From assembly GCF_019443105.1 (NCBI RefSeq), contig NZ_JAHZIJ010000021.1:23256-87255 (forward strand): 64,000 nt of DNA. The letters run 5' to 3'. A model generated the notes under the pieces. The model was given only the letters and a program-made list of their open reading frames with translations, searched no databases and had not been told where the DNA came from. Below are positions 16,444 to 25,988 of this stretch, piece by piece (within the stretch, counting starts at the first letter, position 1; each line of letters begins with the position of its first letter). Position numbers and translations under genes: made by a program. This DNA is from Paenibacillus oenotherae (GTDB lineage: Bacteria; Bacillota; Bacilli; Paenibacillales; Paenibacillaceae).

Positions 16444-16463
16444 ATAACTAAGTATTTGGTTAT
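16444..16463 (-). promoter_or_regulatory. Operator-like inverted repeat before the ArsR gene
   Basis: ATAACTAA (16444-16451), 4 nt, TTGGTTAT (16456-16463): a one-mismatch inverted repeat. It matches the ATAACTAA/TTAGTTAT octamers found before the SDR gene. Confidence 0.65.
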
Positions 16464-16527
16464 TTGAGTGTATGACATCGAACTTGAAAAGTCAAGCGGT
16501 ACAGCAGCGGAGTCAACTCAAAAGACC

Positions 16528-16556
16528 AGCATGCATCTTCTTGGCATGCTTTTTTC
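16528..16556 (+). terminator. Intrinsic terminator-like hairpin
   Basis: AGCATGC (16528-16534) pairs with GCATGCT (16544-16550), followed by a run of T. No plus-strand gene is recognised directly upstream; it may protect the esterase gene from read-through or end an unseen transcript. Confidence 0.5.
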
Positions 16557-16795
16557 CATTGCGGGCAAACAGCGAAATACGAAATTGTCAATTAGCAGTC
16601 TTACATTGCGGATACGCAATCAACGCGAGCCGGACGCCTTGATACAATGAGGATGCTGGTGGGGGACATGACGGGTGAGGAAGGAGGATTCACGTTTAAA
16701 AGGGGGACCAGATCGGTCTATGGGTGACTCAAGAGAGTAGAGAGAAATTAGTATCCGTTCGTTCACTATATATGAGGAAAGTGGGAATTAATATC

Positions 16796-17710
16796 ATGAA
16801 GCTAGTTAAAGTGCTATGCGCTCTGGTTCTCGTATTGATGCTTGGCCAGCAGACGGTATTTGCGGCGGCGCCTGCCCCTACCCCTGCAAAGGCAAATGAG
16901 CACTCCTCCACCATGAAAGTAACATTCTATAGTGACAGTCTGCACAAAGAGATGCAGCTCAATGTCTATTTGCCGCCGAATTATGACGCCCAGGAGAAGT
17001 ATCCGGTACTGTACGTGCTGCATTCCTACAAGCTTAATGAGGATCACTGGTTTGACACACTCAAAATGAAGGAACAAGCGGATGCGCTCATTGCCAGCAA
17101 GAAGATAACGCCCATGATTATTGTTGCTCCAAGAATCGAGAACAGCTTTGGCGTCAACTCTTCCAAAGAGCTGGGATATGAAGAAGGGAGCGGCAATCCC
17201 GGTGATCCCGGCGTGCTGAATAAGGGCATGTATGAAGATTATATAACGAAAGATGTCATCACTTATATCGACACGCATTTCAAGACGATACAATCACGCA
17301 ACAGCCGATATATCGGGGGCACCTCGATGGGAGGGTTCGCTGCCTTGCATATCGGCCTCAGCAACCCGCTGCTATTCAGTAAAGTTGGCGGCCATGCGCC
17401 TGCATTATTCGTTGGCGATATGTGGGCTCCTCTGAAGAATCTCGTGTATCCAACGGATGAGATCCGCAAGCATAATGACCCTCTTCTTCTAGCGGCAAGC
17501 CAGAAGCTGAATAAGCAAAGCATCTACTTGGATTGTGGGGATCAAGACGATTTTATAGCCGCTACCAAGCAGCTGGACAAGGTGTTAAAAATGAAAAAAA
17601 CAAAGTCTTATGAATTCCATGTCATCGAAGGCGGTCATCATGATGATGCTTACTGGAGCAGCCAAATGGAGAATTATTTGATGTTCTATGGCGCGACTGA
17701 TCATCACTAA
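16796..17710 (+). CDS. Secreted alpha/beta-hydrolase, esterase-D type (PF00756)
   Basis: A 304-residue exported esterase. MKLVKVLCALVLVLMLG followed by VFAAAPA is a Sec signal peptide with an Ala-x-Ala cleavage site. After a Pro/Ala linker the domain opens VTFYSDSLHKEMQLNVYLPP. The nucleophile Ser lies in GGTSMGGFAA (about 178-187) and the His in EGGHHDDAYW near the C-terminus; CGDQDDF carries a likely Asp. ATG 16796 is preferred (GAGGAAAGTGG upstream) over longer frames at 16724 and 16772. Related proteins are acetyl-xylan, feruloyl or tributyrin esterases; the substrate is unknown. Confidence 0.85.
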   Translation: MKLVKVLCALVLVLMLGQQTVFAAAPAPTPAKANEHSSTMKVTFYSDSLHKEMQLNVYLPPNYDAQEKYPVLYVLHSYKLNEDHWFDTLKMKEQADALIASKKITPMIIVAPRIENSFGVNSSKELGYEEGSGNPGDPGVLNKGMYEDYITKDVITYIDTHFKTIQSRNSRYIGGTSMGGFAALHIGLSNPLLFSKVGGHAPALFVGDMWAPLKNLVYPTDEIRKHNDPLLLAASQKLNKQSIYLDCGDQDDFIAATKQLDKVLKMKKTKSYEFHVIEGGHHDDAYWSSQMENYLMFYGATDHH

Positions 17711-17760
17711 TTGAAAGGTTAATATATTGCAAAATTCGACAAAATGAAGCAAATAATGAG

Positions 17761-17797
17761 GGACAGCTGCATACGGTAAAATGAAGGGGCTGTCCCG
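17761..17797 (+). terminator. Terminator-like hairpin after the esterase
   Basis: GGGACAGC near 17761 pairs with GCTGTCCC near 17790. The stem is 8 bp with a long loop, without a clear T-run. Confidence 0.45.
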
Positions 17798-17839
17798 AAC
17801 CTTTTGGAATCACAGCTCCCATTTTAAGAAGCTGTACGA

Positions 17840-18140
17840 TGTGGAATGCCTGCGATCATGGGACTGCCCACGTACTCCTCGCCAGAGGATGATCCGTCAT
17901 TCCAACGCCAAGACAAGCGAGATGCGAGGAGATGCGAGCTAGGCAAAACATGCGAAACCGCAGGTTGTTTCCCGATTCTGACCCCATGAAGGTGAAATGC
18001 CTGCCAGCGTGCAGGTATTTCACCTTCATTTCCTCTTAACGGCAAATTTTTCCTCAAATTCATGTATGATTGCAGGAATCTCACCATTATGGCGTCTTGT
18101 AACCGAAATTCCTGCACATTCGCAGGCTTCTTACTCCATC
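17840..18140 (+). repeat. Four-hairpin intergenic element, copy A (long form)
   Basis: The conserved hairpins begin near 17950. Hairpin 2 is ATGAAGGTGAAATGCCTGC (17986-18004) pairing with 18011-18029. Hairpins 3 and 4 lie near 18056-18078 and 18105-18127. About 110 bp of left flank (CTCGCCAGAGGATGATCC ... GACAAGCGAGATGCG) is shared with copy B at 44166, so these two copies are a longer subtype. The remainder to 18468 holds no convincing gene; a 22-codon ORF at 18187 has only a distant Shine-Dalgarno site. Confidence 0.88.
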
Positions 18141-18468
18141 ACTCTGCCTTCAAATCACTTGGAGAAGGAGTTTCCCCATATTACAATGAAAAGATGCTTC
18201 CAGTCCCTTTTTTTAGTTGTTCTTAAGGCATCCCTTTACATCATTTGGGACTGACTTATTCAATATTGGACTTTGCGCACAGACCCTTTATTTTTCTATA
18301 CGAACAATTGCGCTCGCCGCATCCGGGAAACACTGCTTCCCAGACAAACAAGAGGGGAACACGGCCCTTGTTTTAGCCCTATAATTCTGGGACAATAAAT
18401 GAAGGGCTTGTTGGCTTGCTGCCCAGCAGACAGGCGGAATGATGAAGCTCCTGAAAAGAGGCTAACGA

Positions 18469-19527
18469 ATGAATAAGACATCCATTTATGGATTAACATT
18501 AGATCAGTTGACAGCATGGTTATCGGAGCATGGACATAAGAGGTTCCGGGCATCGCAGGTTTGGGAATGGCTGTATCGGAAGCGGGTCACGGACTTCTCC
18601 GAAATGACGGACGTGAACAAGGAATGCCTGCAATTGCTGGAAGAGCATTTTGTTATCGGGACGATGAACGAGCACTTGAGGCAGGAATCAGCGGATGGGA
18701 CGATCAAGTTTCTGTTCAGGCTGCAGGATGGCAATCTGATTGAAACGGTCCTCATGAGGCATAAATATGGTCTGTCCGTATGTGTCACGACCCAGGTTGG
18801 CTGCAACATCGGGTGCAGCTTCTGTGCGAGCGGGCTGCTCGCGAAGAGCCGCGATCTGTCCAGCGGAGAGATTGTGGAGCAGATCATGAAGGTCCAGCTT
18901 CACCTGGATGCAGCGGGTGAGGAGGAGAGGGTTAGCCACATCGTTGTGATGGGCATTGGCGAGCCGTTCGATAATTTCGCTAACATGGTAGACTTCCTGG
19001 AGGTCGTTAAGGATCACAAGGGGCTCGCCATCGGCGCAAGACATATCACGGTATCGACGAGCGGTCTTGCCGACAAAATCGTTGAATTCGCCGATAGCAA
19101 TCTGCAGGTGAATCTTGCGGTCTCCCTGCATGCGCCGAATGACGAGCTGAGGACGCGGATCATGAAGATCAACCGGGCTATTCCGATCGACAAGCTGATG
19201 AAGTCTATTGATTATTATCTGGACAAGACCAATCGGAGAATAACGCTTGAGTACATTCTGCTCAAGGACGTGAATGACCGCAAGGAGCATGCCCTAGAGC
19301 TGGTGGAGCTGATTGGCGAAAGGCAGCAGCTTGCTACCGTTAACTTGATTCCATACAATCCTGTGGATGAACATAGCCAGTATCAGAGAAGCGAGCAGGA
19401 ATCCGTTCGTGCCTTCTATGATGTATTGAAGAAGCATGGCATGAATTGCAGCATCCGTCTCGAACACGGTACGGATATTGACGCCGCTTGCGGACAACTG
19501 AGAAGCAAGCAGATCAGGGAAGCATAA
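18469..19527 (+). CDS. Radical-SAM rRNA methylase of the RlmN/Cfr family
   Basis: A 352-residue protein, the length of RlmN/Cfr enzymes, which use two SAM to methylate the A2503 region of 23S rRNA (RlmN also methylates tRNA). Cys112, Cys116 and Cys119 in [12 protein letters not shown] form the cluster. [22 protein letters not shown] and [10 protein letters not shown] follow, and the C-terminus keeps [13 protein letters not shown] with the catalytic Cys. It is closer to RlmN than Cfr ([11 protein letters not shown]-type N-terminal part, GIGEPFDNF). The [16 protein letters not shown] loop differs from canonical CASTLGGLKRNLEAGE, so it may be a second paralogue. AAAGAGGC precedes the ATG. Confidence 0.85.
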   Translation: MNKTSIYGLTLDQLTAWLSEHGHKRFRASQVWEWLYRKRVTDFSEMTDVNKECLQLLEEHFVIGTMNEHLRQESADGTIKFLFRLQDGNLIETVLMRHKYGLSVCVTTQVGCNIGCSFCASGLLAKSRDLSSGEIVEQIMKVQLHLDAAGEEERVSHIVVMGIGEPFDNFANMVDFLEVVKDHKGLAIGARHITVSTSGLADKIVEFADSNLQVNLAVSLHAPNDELRTRIMKINRAIPIDKLMKSIDYYLDKTNRRITLEYILLKDVNDRKEHALELVELIGERQQLATVNLIPYNPVDEHSQYQRSEQESVRAFYDVLKKHGMNCSIRLEHGTDIDAACGQLRSKQIREA

Positions 19528-19570
19528 GAAATAAAAAAACGCCTCCTGTTATACGCCTTCGTTCCATTGC

Positions 19571-19608
19571 TCGAATAAGCCCGCTGCATCAGCAGCGGGC
19601 TTATTCGA
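19571..19608 (+). terminator. Long perfect hairpin after the RlmN-like gene
   Basis: TCGAATAAGCCCGCTG (19571-19586) pairs with its exact complement (19593-19608) over 16 bp with a 6-nt loop. It lacks a T-run but could stop transcription in both directions. The remaining 230 bp before the chemotaxis gene hold no gene. Confidence 0.65.
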
Positions 19609-19838
19609 GTCCTGCCCATGACTACTGAAGATCACTTGCTTGTCCCTCCCATTCGCATTTAAAACATCACTATTTATGAACGATTGTTTGCTTCAAAGAT
19701 TTTTAAGTTGCTCTTTAGGAGAGGTGCTTTTTCACCGATACATACATTACAGCGACTTTTTCCAAGCACGATTACAGACAACGGACGGAGACAAGCAAAA
19801 GGTCGGAACAAGAACTACATTATAAATGGGGGAAGATT

Positions 19839-21359
19839 ATGCTGAATGTATTGAGGCGGATTCGAATGTCTGTAAAGGAAAGGGACTCGCTTTTACCAGA
19901 TAAGGACCGGGATATGACCCGGCGTAATTTTGTTGCGCTGCTGGCGATGTACATCGCTATTGGCATGACGTTTCTGGGGTTTCTGAGCTCTGTCGCTCAA
20001 GGTACTGTCGGTACATACGTCCTTCTAAGCATCGGGATGCAGCTTGTCACAACTAGTGTTTACGCTTACTTTTACTATTCTAGAAAATTTATTCACCATA
20101 TTGGTTACATAGCCATTCTGGGCATCATACTGAATACAGCGGCTACGATGATCCAGACACCGAATTTAAGCAATACATACTCGATCATGTATTTGGCAGT
20201 TCTGTCTGTCATCTTCATGAAGATGGGGCCTCTGCTACTGGGTATGGCTGCTGGTGCCGGACAATTGATCTTTATGGCCACTGTTCAGCGCGAAAGCATC
20301 AACATGGCTTCTGAATCGCTCATGACCTACTTCATCATTTATGTGCTGGTAGCAGCTGCTTTGTATAGCCTGGTTGTCGTATCAAGGCAGATGATTGATA
20401 ATATGGAGCTTGCGCGGGCACGAGCCGAAGAGCTGTCTCAGCTGCAGCAGAACCAGAAGCAGGTCGTTCTTGACAATGTCTCATCAGTAACCCAGCATCT
20501 GAATACGGTTACGAGGGCGGGTGAGGAGAACACCAATTCCTTTGAAGAGATGAATATTGCCTTCCAGGAAATTTCCCGCGGTGCAGCGGATCAGGTGGAT
20601 TCCACGATATCCATAAGCGATTCCATTCAAGATATGAATACACTGATCAGTGAATTGTCCCGTTCCTTTGAGGTGCTGCTGAACAAGACCAGCGAAGCGG
20701 CGTACTTATCGGATCAGGGCAAGGGCAGTATGGACAAGCTTTCGGAGACCAATGCAGACTTCAAGCATGATATCGAATCCGTGACCAAGGAAACCTCCAT
20801 GCTGATCGACCGTTTGGCGGAGACGAGCCAATTCAGTTCAACGATCAAAGATATTGCGAACCAGACGAATCTGCTTTCACTGAATGCAAGCATTGAAGCG
20901 GCGAGAGCGGGGGAGCACGGCAAGGGCTTCGCGGTGGTAGCGATGGAAATCCGCAAGCTTGCAGAGATGAGCTCACAGGCAGCGGTCAGAATTTCGGAGC
21001 AGCTGGATGAATTCTCTAATCAATCCGAGTCCACCCGCGTGAAGATGAACCAGGCTGCGTTGCGGATGAATGAGAGCAACCAGATTACCGAGCAGACGAA
21101 ACAATCCTTCGATTCCATCTCTGATGCGGTGTCCCAGCTTAACACGCTGTCTGCCGACAGCGGCGGCTTAGTGAACAGGATCAGCGGCTCCTCCCGTGTC
21201 ATTGCTGATTCCACTACGAACCTATCGTCCATCAGCGAAGAAGTATCCGCCACGTTGGAGCAATTATCTGCTACGCTGGCCTCGCTATTGCAGAACAATC
21301 GCGTCAGCCAGGATCGGATTAAGGAAGCGGAATCGAATCTGCAAAAGGTGGCGGGATAG
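19839..21359 (+). CDS. Methyl-accepting chemotaxis protein with polytopic N-terminal membrane domain
   Basis: A 506-residue receptor. Residues about 28-190 form six hydrophobic segments with no large extracellular sensor, so sensing must be intramembrane or cytoplasmic. There is no obvious HAMP. From about residue 200 it is a long coiled coil with the MCP signalling tip: [28 protein letters not shown] begins near residue 342, where CheA and CheW dock. ATG 19839 follows GGGGGAAG. No che genes are nearby, so it joins the main array. Confidence 0.9.
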   Translation: MLNVLRRIRMSVKERDSLLPDKDRDMTRRNFVALLAMYIAIGMTFLGFLSSVAQGTVGTYVLLSIGMQLVTTSVYAYFYYSRKFIHHIGYIAILGIILNTAATMIQTPNLSNTYSIMYLAVLSVIFMKMGPLLLGMAAGAGQLIFMATVQRESINMASESLMTYFIIYVLVAAALYSLVVVSRQMIDNMELARARAEELSQLQQNQKQVVLDNVSSVTQHLNTVTRAGEENTNSFEEMNIAFQEISRGAADQVDSTISISDSIQDMNTLISELSRSFEVLLNKTSEAAYLSDQGKGSMDKLSETNADFKHDIESVTKETSMLIDRLAETSQFSSTIKDIANQTNLLSLNASIEAARAGEHGKGFAVVAMEIRKLAEMSSQAAVRISEQLDEFSNQSESTRVKMNQAALRMNESNQITEQTKQSFDSISDAVSQLNTLSADSGGLVNRISGSSRVIADSTTNLSSISEEVSATLEQLSATLASLLQNNRVSQDRIKEAESNLQKVAG

Positions 21360-21399
21360 TAATTCCGGCAGAGTCGTCCGGCGAAGTCATTCCGTAAAC

Positions 21400-21592
21400 G
21401 GCGAACATGCCTGCGATCAGGAAGTCTTTCTCTCGTTCCGGCTTGCTGAAGAACCGAATGCCTGCCAAAGTGCAGGCATTTCGCCGTTTTTCCCCCAATC
21501 AACGGTTTTTCGCTCACACTTCCTGCACTTACGCAGGGATTTAGCTTTCTATCGGTATTTTTAACCGGACATCCTGCTCTTACGCAGGCTTG
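21400..21592 (+). repeat. Four-hairpin intergenic element, copy D
   Basis: Hairpin 1 has lost most pairing (ATGCCTGCGATCAGG). Hairpin 2 is CGAATGCCTGC (21455-21465) against GCAGGCATTTCG (21472-21483). Hairpins 3 (about 21519-21538) and 4 (about 21571-21588) read TCCTGC-6 nt-GCAGG. It lies just 3' of the chemotaxis gene. Confidence 0.85.
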
Positions 21593-21682
21593 CCTCTCTG
21601 AGCACCGAGTAGTGCAGAGGGGTAAGGCCAATCCAATAAAATGCAATTTCAGGAAAGTCCGCCGGACTTTCTCATCAGCCCG

Positions 21683-21708
21683 AGGCTGCCTGAAGAGGCA
21701 GCCTTTGT
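21683..21708 (+). terminator. Terminator-like hairpin upstream of maltose phosphorylase
   Basis: AGGCTGCCT (21683-21691) and AGGCAGCCT (21696-21704) form a 9-bp stem with a GAAG tetraloop followed by TTTG. Just before it GAAAGTCCGCCGGACTTTC is a second perfect palindrome. Confidence 0.6.
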
Positions 21709-21793
21709 TGTATAAAACCGCTGCTATACAGGCAGCCGACTTCGAAGCGCTTTCAATATCCAACATTCTGTCATGCAATGGCGCAAAAAAGCA

Positions 21794-21856
21794 TTTCCTA
21801 TATCTTCACGAAACATTATAATAGATATAGAGTATCAGTGCGCAAACGTTTGCGCA
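21794..21856 (+). promoter_or_regulatory. Promoter with LacI-type operator for the maltose phosphorylase operon
   Basis: TATAAT (21817-21822) with a weak -35 TTTCCT (21794-21799, 17 nt) is the promoter. TGCGCAAACGTTTGCGCA (21839-21856) is a perfect 18-bp palindrome starting about 10 nt after the expected transcription start. Its AAACGTTT core with the central CG is typical of LacI/GalR-family and CcpA-related sites. A MalR-like repressor bound here would block elongation. The regulator gene is not in this window. Confidence 0.75.
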
Positions 21857-21880
21857 AAATTAATGAAAAAGGGTGAACTC

Positions 21881-24193
21881 ATGAAAAGGTTATTCCAGGT
21901 CGACAGTTGGAAGATCATTGAGACAGAACTTCACAAGGAAGAATTCCGACTGGCAGAAAGTATGATGAGCCTTGGTAACGGTCATATGGGCATGCGGGGC
22001 AACTTTGAAGAGAACTATTCCGGGGATTTTCACCGCGGATCGTATGTAGCGGGTGTCTGGTTCCCAGACAAAACGCGCGTCGGCTGGTGGAAGAACGGTT
22101 ATCCTAATTATTTCGGTAAAGTAATTAACTCCACGAACTACATCGGTGTCCGTGTATTGATTGATGGAGAAGAGGTAGATCTCTATAACGCGACGGTGAA
22201 GGAATTTTACCGTGAGCTCGATATGCAGCATGGCGTTCTGACTCGTAAATTCACCGTCATTCAAGGTGAGAAGGAGACAGAAATTACAGCTGTTCGTTTC
22301 CTCTCGCTTGCCGAGAAAGAGCTGGCGGTTATCCGTTATACCGTTACAGCGAAGAACTATAGCGGCATCGTTACTTTCATCCCTTACCTGGATGGAGATA
22401 TCCGCAACGAGGACTCCAACTATGATGAGGATTTCTGGGTATCAATCGACCGCGAAGCAGCGGATTATGGAGCAGGCCTGGTCATGAAGACCAAGGACAA
22501 TCCATTCGGAACACCGACCTTCCAAGTAGCAACGGTCATGAAAGCAGAAGTAGAAGGCACGGTAGCGAATATCTCCTTCTCCCAGCAGGAAGAGTATGTG
22601 GAGAATACGATTCAAGTGAAAGCGGAGCAAGGCCAAGCCGTTACGCTTAACAAATACGTCGCTGTTACAACGGATCGCGATCATGATGCAAGCCTGCTGA
22701 TTGCCAAGGGCAAGGAAGTGCTGGCTAGAGCAGCATCCAAAGGCTTTGCCGCTCTGCTTGACGAGCACAAGGCTGGCTGGCTGCAGCGCTGGGAAATCGC
22801 CGATGTCGAGATTCAAGGAGATGCTGAGGCTCAGCAAGGAATCCGCTTCAATCTGTTCCAGCTTTTCTGTACGTACTATGGAGAAGACGCTCGTCTGAAC
22901 ATCGGGCCTAAAGGCTTTACAGGCGAGAAATACGGCGGAGCAACCTACTGGGATACAGAGGCTTACGCGATTCCGCTCTACCTGTCCACAGCCAAGCCTG
23001 AAGTGGCTCGCAATCTTGCAGTTTACCGTCATACGCAATTGGAAGGCGCATACCACAACGCAGGCCAGCAAGGGCTGCAGGGCGCGCTCTATCCGATGGT
23101 TACCTTCACTGGCGTAGAATGCCACAACGAGTGGGAGATTACCTTTGAAGAAATTCACCGTAACGGGGCAATTGCTTATGCCGTCTACAATTATGTGAAC
23201 TACACAGGCGATCAGGATTACCTCCACGAGTACGGGATCGACGTGCTGACGGGCATCTCCCGTTTCTGGGCGGATCGTGTGCATTACCATGAGAAGAAGG
23301 ACCAGTACATGATGCATGGCGTTACAGGTCCGAACGAATACGAGAACAATGTGAACAACAACTGGTACACTAACAAAATGGCTGCCTGGACGCTGAAATA
23401 CACGCTGAAGGTTGTTGAGCAGTTGAAAGCAAGCGGCCATGGCGGACGTGTTGCGGGACTTCATATTACCGATGAAGAAACAGCCAAGTGGCAGCAAATT
23501 GTAGACAAAATGTACTATCCTTTCAGCGAAGAGCTGAACGTATTCGTACAGCATGACACGTTCCTTGACAAGGATCTGAAGACGGTAGATAAGCTGAAGC
23601 CGGAAGATCGTCCGTTGAATCAGAAGTGGTCATGGGATAAAATTTTGCGCAGCTGCTTCATCAAGCAAGCCGATGTACTGCAAGGGATTTATTTCTTCAA
23701 CGATGAATTTACAATTGAGGAGAAGCGCCGCAACTTCGACTTCTATGAGCCGATGACGGTTCACGAATCCTCGCTCTCCCCATGTATCCACTCCATCCTC
23801 GCGGCGGAGCTTGGCATGGAAGAGAAAGCGTTCGAGATGTACCACCGTACGGCGCGTCTTGATCTCGACAACTATAACAATGATACCGAAGACGGTCTGC
23901 ATATCACATCGATGACAGGTTCGTGGCTGGCGATTGTACAGGGCTTCGCGGGTATGAGAACTGCGGACGAGTCGCTCTCCTTTGCACCGTTTATCCCGCA
24001 GGCTTGGGAGCGTTACAGCTTCAAGATCGTTTACCGCGAGCATTACCTGAAGATCGAAGTAGACAAGAAGAAGGTTACGATCTCGCAAGAGGGACCAGAG
24101 CTGACTATTGGCCTCTACAACGACAGCTACACGCTGCCAGCGAACGGTGAAGTTTCGGTTGATGTGAAGCAGACTGCAGAGGTGGCACGATGA
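21881..24193 (+). CDS. Maltose phosphorylase (glycoside hydrolase family 65)
   Basis: Phosphorolyses maltose to beta-glucose-1-phosphate and glucose in the cytosol. The 770-residue length matches GH65 maltose phosphorylases. The N-terminal beta-sandwich ([18 protein letters not shown] near residue 30) is followed by the (alpha/alpha)6 barrel with the catalytic acid Glu486 in [23 protein letters not shown] (near 630) contributes to phosphate binding. ATG 21881 has AGGGTGA upstream; a longer frame from 21773 runs through the promoter and operator and was rejected. It overlaps the next gene, beta-phosphoglucomutase, by 4 bp, which fixes the product as a beta-glucose-1-P-forming enzyme. Trehalose or kojibiose phosphorylase are close alternatives. 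Confidence 0.9.
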   Translation: MKRLFQVDSWKIIETELHKEEFRLAESMMSLGNGHMGMRGNFEENYSGDFHRGSYVAGVWFPDKTRVGWWKNGYPNYFGKVINSTNYIGVRVLIDGEEVDLYNATVKEFYRELDMQHGVLTRKFTVIQGEKETEITAVRFLSLAEKELAVIRYTVTAKNYSGIVTFIPYLDGDIRNEDSNYDEDFWVSIDREAADYGAGLVMKTKDNPFGTPTFQVATVMKAEVEGTVANISFSQQEEYVENTIQVKAEQGQAVTLNKYVAVTTDRDHDASLLIAKGKEVLARAASKGFAALLDEHKAGWLQRWEIADVEIQGDAEAQQGIRFNLFQLFCTYYGEDARLNIGPKGFTGEKYGGATYWDTEAYAIPLYLSTAKPEVARNLAVYRHTQLEGAYHNAGQQGLQGALYPMVTFTGVECHNEWEITFEEIHRNGAIAYAVYNYVNYTGDQDYLHEYGIDVLTGISRFWADRVHYHEKKDQYMMHGVTGPNEYENNVNNNWYTNKMAAWTLKYTLKVVEQLKASGHGGRVAGLHITDEETAKWQQIVDKMYYPFSEELNVFVQHDTFLDKDLKTVDKLKPEDRPLNQKWSWDKILRSCFIKQADVLQGIYFFNDEFTIEEKRRNFDFYEPMTVHESSLSPCIHSILAAELGMEEKAFEMYHRTARLDLDNYNNDTEDGLHITSMTGSWLAIVQGFAGMRTADESLSFAPFIPQAWERYSFKIVYREHYLKIEVDKKKVTISQEGPELTIGLYNDSYTLPANGEVSVDVKQTAEVAR

Positions 24194-24861
24194 GCAAACC
24201 ACTACAGGCGTTTATCTTCGATCTGGATGGAGTCATCACAGAATCCGCGGAATATCACTATCTGGCGTGGAAAGCGCTCGGCGAGGATTTGAACATTCCC
24301 TTTACCCGGGAGTTTAATGAAGAGCTGAAGGGTGTCTCCCGGATGGATTCCCTGGAGAAAATTCTGGTGCTCGGGGGCAGACAGAATGACTTCACGCAAG
24401 AGCAGAAGAACAGTCTGGCTGAGAAGAAGAATGACCATTACTGCACGCTAATTCAGAACATTACGCCAGCAGATATTTTGCCGGGCATTGAGCCGCTTCT
24501 TGCGGAGATCCGTGCTCAGGGCTTGAAGCTGGGTCTGGCTTCTGTCAGCAAGAACGCATTCACCGTTATGACTTCGCTCGGCCTGAAGGACGAGTTCGAT
24601 GTCATTGTTGATGCAGCGACAATAGCAAAGGGCAAGCCTGATCCGGAAATCTTCCTGACAGCTGCTCGTCTGCTGGGCGTTGAAGCATCTGCATGTATCG
24701 GTGTGGAAGATGCAGCGGCAGGCGTGGATTCCATCAAAGGCGCGGGCATGTTCGCAGTGGGAGTAGGATCAGCGGAATCGCTGGCCAAGGCCGATTTGAT
24801 CTATCCGAACACATCCCTGCTGTCCTATGCAGAGATCGTTGAGAAGTACCAGCAGGCTTAA
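24190..24861 (+). CDS. pgmB: Beta-phosphoglucomutase
   Basis: A HAD-superfamily mutase of 223 residues that turns beta-glucose-1-P into glucose-6-P. FDLDGVIT carries nucleophile Asp11 and acid/base Asp13. The cap domain follows ([22 protein letters not shown]-type region, about 24-90). ASVSKN is motif [11 protein letters not shown] holds the lysine, and GVEDAAAGV is motif IV. Its ATG overlaps the stop of the phosphorylase gene (ATGA), so the two are coupled. A terminator follows at 24887. Confidence 0.92.
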   Translation: MSKPLQAFIFDLDGVITESAEYHYLAWKALGEDLNIPFTREFNEELKGVSRMDSLEKILVLGGRQNDFTQEQKNSLAEKKNDHYCTLIQNITPADILPGIEPLLAEIRAQGLKLGLASVSKNAFTVMTSLGLKDEFDVIVDAATIAKGKPDPEIFLTAARLLGVEASACIGVEDAAAGVDSIKGAGMFAVGVGSAESLAKADLIYPNTSLLSYAEIVEKYQQA

Positions 24862-24886
24862 GGCTGCATCGTATAAGCTTTAAAAT

Positions 24887-24933
24887 TAAAAGGACATTGA
24901 GACGCCTAGCGGGCGGCTTCAATGTCCTTTTTT
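24887..24933 (+). terminator. Terminator of the maltose operon
   Basis: AAAAGGACATTGA pairs with TCAATGTCCTTTT around a GC-rich loop and is followed by T-runs. Confidence 0.88.
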
Positions 24934-25021
24934 CTGTGGCGTGACGGCGAGCCGTCGGGCAACCTGCAGAAGTGCAGGTTGGTGAAAATCACCCCCTCTG
25001 AGGCCACCCTTCGAGGGGAGA

Positions 25022-25508
25022 GAGTGCGCCTGAACGGCGAGCATACCGACGAGCACAGGCGTGCCAGCAAGCACGCCAACTGGCATGTAATCGAACATGC
25101 CGACGAGCATGCCAATGAGCATGGCGACTAGCGCGCCAGCAAGCATGTAGGCGAGCACGCCAATGAGAACATGGCGACTAGCATGCCAATGAACATGGCG
25201 ACTAGCGCGCCAGCGAGCATGTAGGCGAGCACGCCAATGAGAACATGGCGACTAGCATGCCAAAGAGCATGCCAATGAACATGGCGACTAGCGCGCCAGC
25301 AAGCATGTAGGCGAGCACGCCAATCTGGCATGTAATCGAATATGCCGACGAGCACACCAACGAGAATGTCAACGAGCACGCCGACGAACATGTCTATGAG
25401 CATGTCAACGAGCACACCAACCTGGCATGTAATCGAATATGTCAACGAGCACGCCAAACTGGCATGCCAACGAACATGCCAACCAGTATGCCAACGAGCA
25501 TCTCAACG
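25022..25508. repeat. Degenerate tandem repeat block built from a 12-bp word
   Basis: About 490 bp consist of variants of GAGCATGCCAAC, organised into higher-order units. ATGGCGACTAGCGCGCC recurs at 25121, 25195 and 25281 (spacing 74 and 86 bp), and CTGGCATGTAATCGAA recurs about 25077, 25325 and 25422. Because 12 is a multiple of three, frames stay open on both strands. The minus strand reads hydrophobic Leu/Val/Gly/Met repeats and the plus strand His/Glu/Ala repeats. No ribosome-binding site or non-repeat domain is attached, so this is probably not a gene. Confidence 0.85.
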
Positions 25509-25511
25509 ATA

Positions 25512-25697
25512 ATGCCTGCGAAAAGGCAGGCTTTCTTCCATAATCGGTCTGCTGAAGATGGAATGCCTGCCAAAGTGCAGGTATTTCCGCCGTATATGTC
25601 TCTTTGGACCGATTTCGCTTAATATTCCTGCATATTCGCAGGCATTTTGCATCCACGGGTTATTTTGGCTGGAATTCCTGCGCTTAGGCAGGTTTTC
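25512..25697 (+). repeat. Four-hairpin intergenic element, copy E
   Basis: Hairpin 1 is GCCTGC (25514-25519)/GCAGGC (25526-25531). Hairpin 2 is near 25560-25588 (GGAATGCCTGC ... GCAGGTATTTCC). Hairpins 3 (about 25624-25645) and 4 (about 25674-25695) keep the TTCCTGC ... GCAGG form. It lies between the convergent pgmB and EamA genes. Beyond it, 25760-25825 has a short CTATGAGCCAG-like tandem repeat. Confidence 0.88.
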
Positions 25698-25988
25698 TTC
25701 TTTTCCATGCTTGCGCGGGTTCCATTTCCCCCTACCGAGATGAAGTTAGCAGAGATGGCGCCCAGTTTATGAGTCAGCAGCCTATGAGTCTGCCTATGAG
25801 CCAGCGCCTATGAGCCAGCTCATGAGCCAGTCTGTGGTCAGCCTGCGAGTACTGTCATTGTCAGGTGGGCAGCAAATGTGTGAATCGGCCGCGGCTGTGT
25901 TGCTAGGGGATGTGAAGAAGAACATGAAGGGGTTTGTCTACGGCGACTGCCGCCTTCTTCTCCTTCTCTTCTCCGCCCCATCCTTCTT

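Noticed and set aside
18187-18255. 22-codon ORF upstream of the RlmN-like gene as a regulatory leader peptide
   Set aside because: The Shine-Dalgarno-like GGAGAAGGAG is about 15 nt away and the ORF is over 200 bp from the gene; no attenuator hairpin pair was evident.
25128-25457. Minus-strand hydrophobic repeat frame as a membrane protein
   Set aside because: Composition comes from a 12-bp tandem word, no ribosome-binding site, no non-repeat domain, and other frames are equally open.
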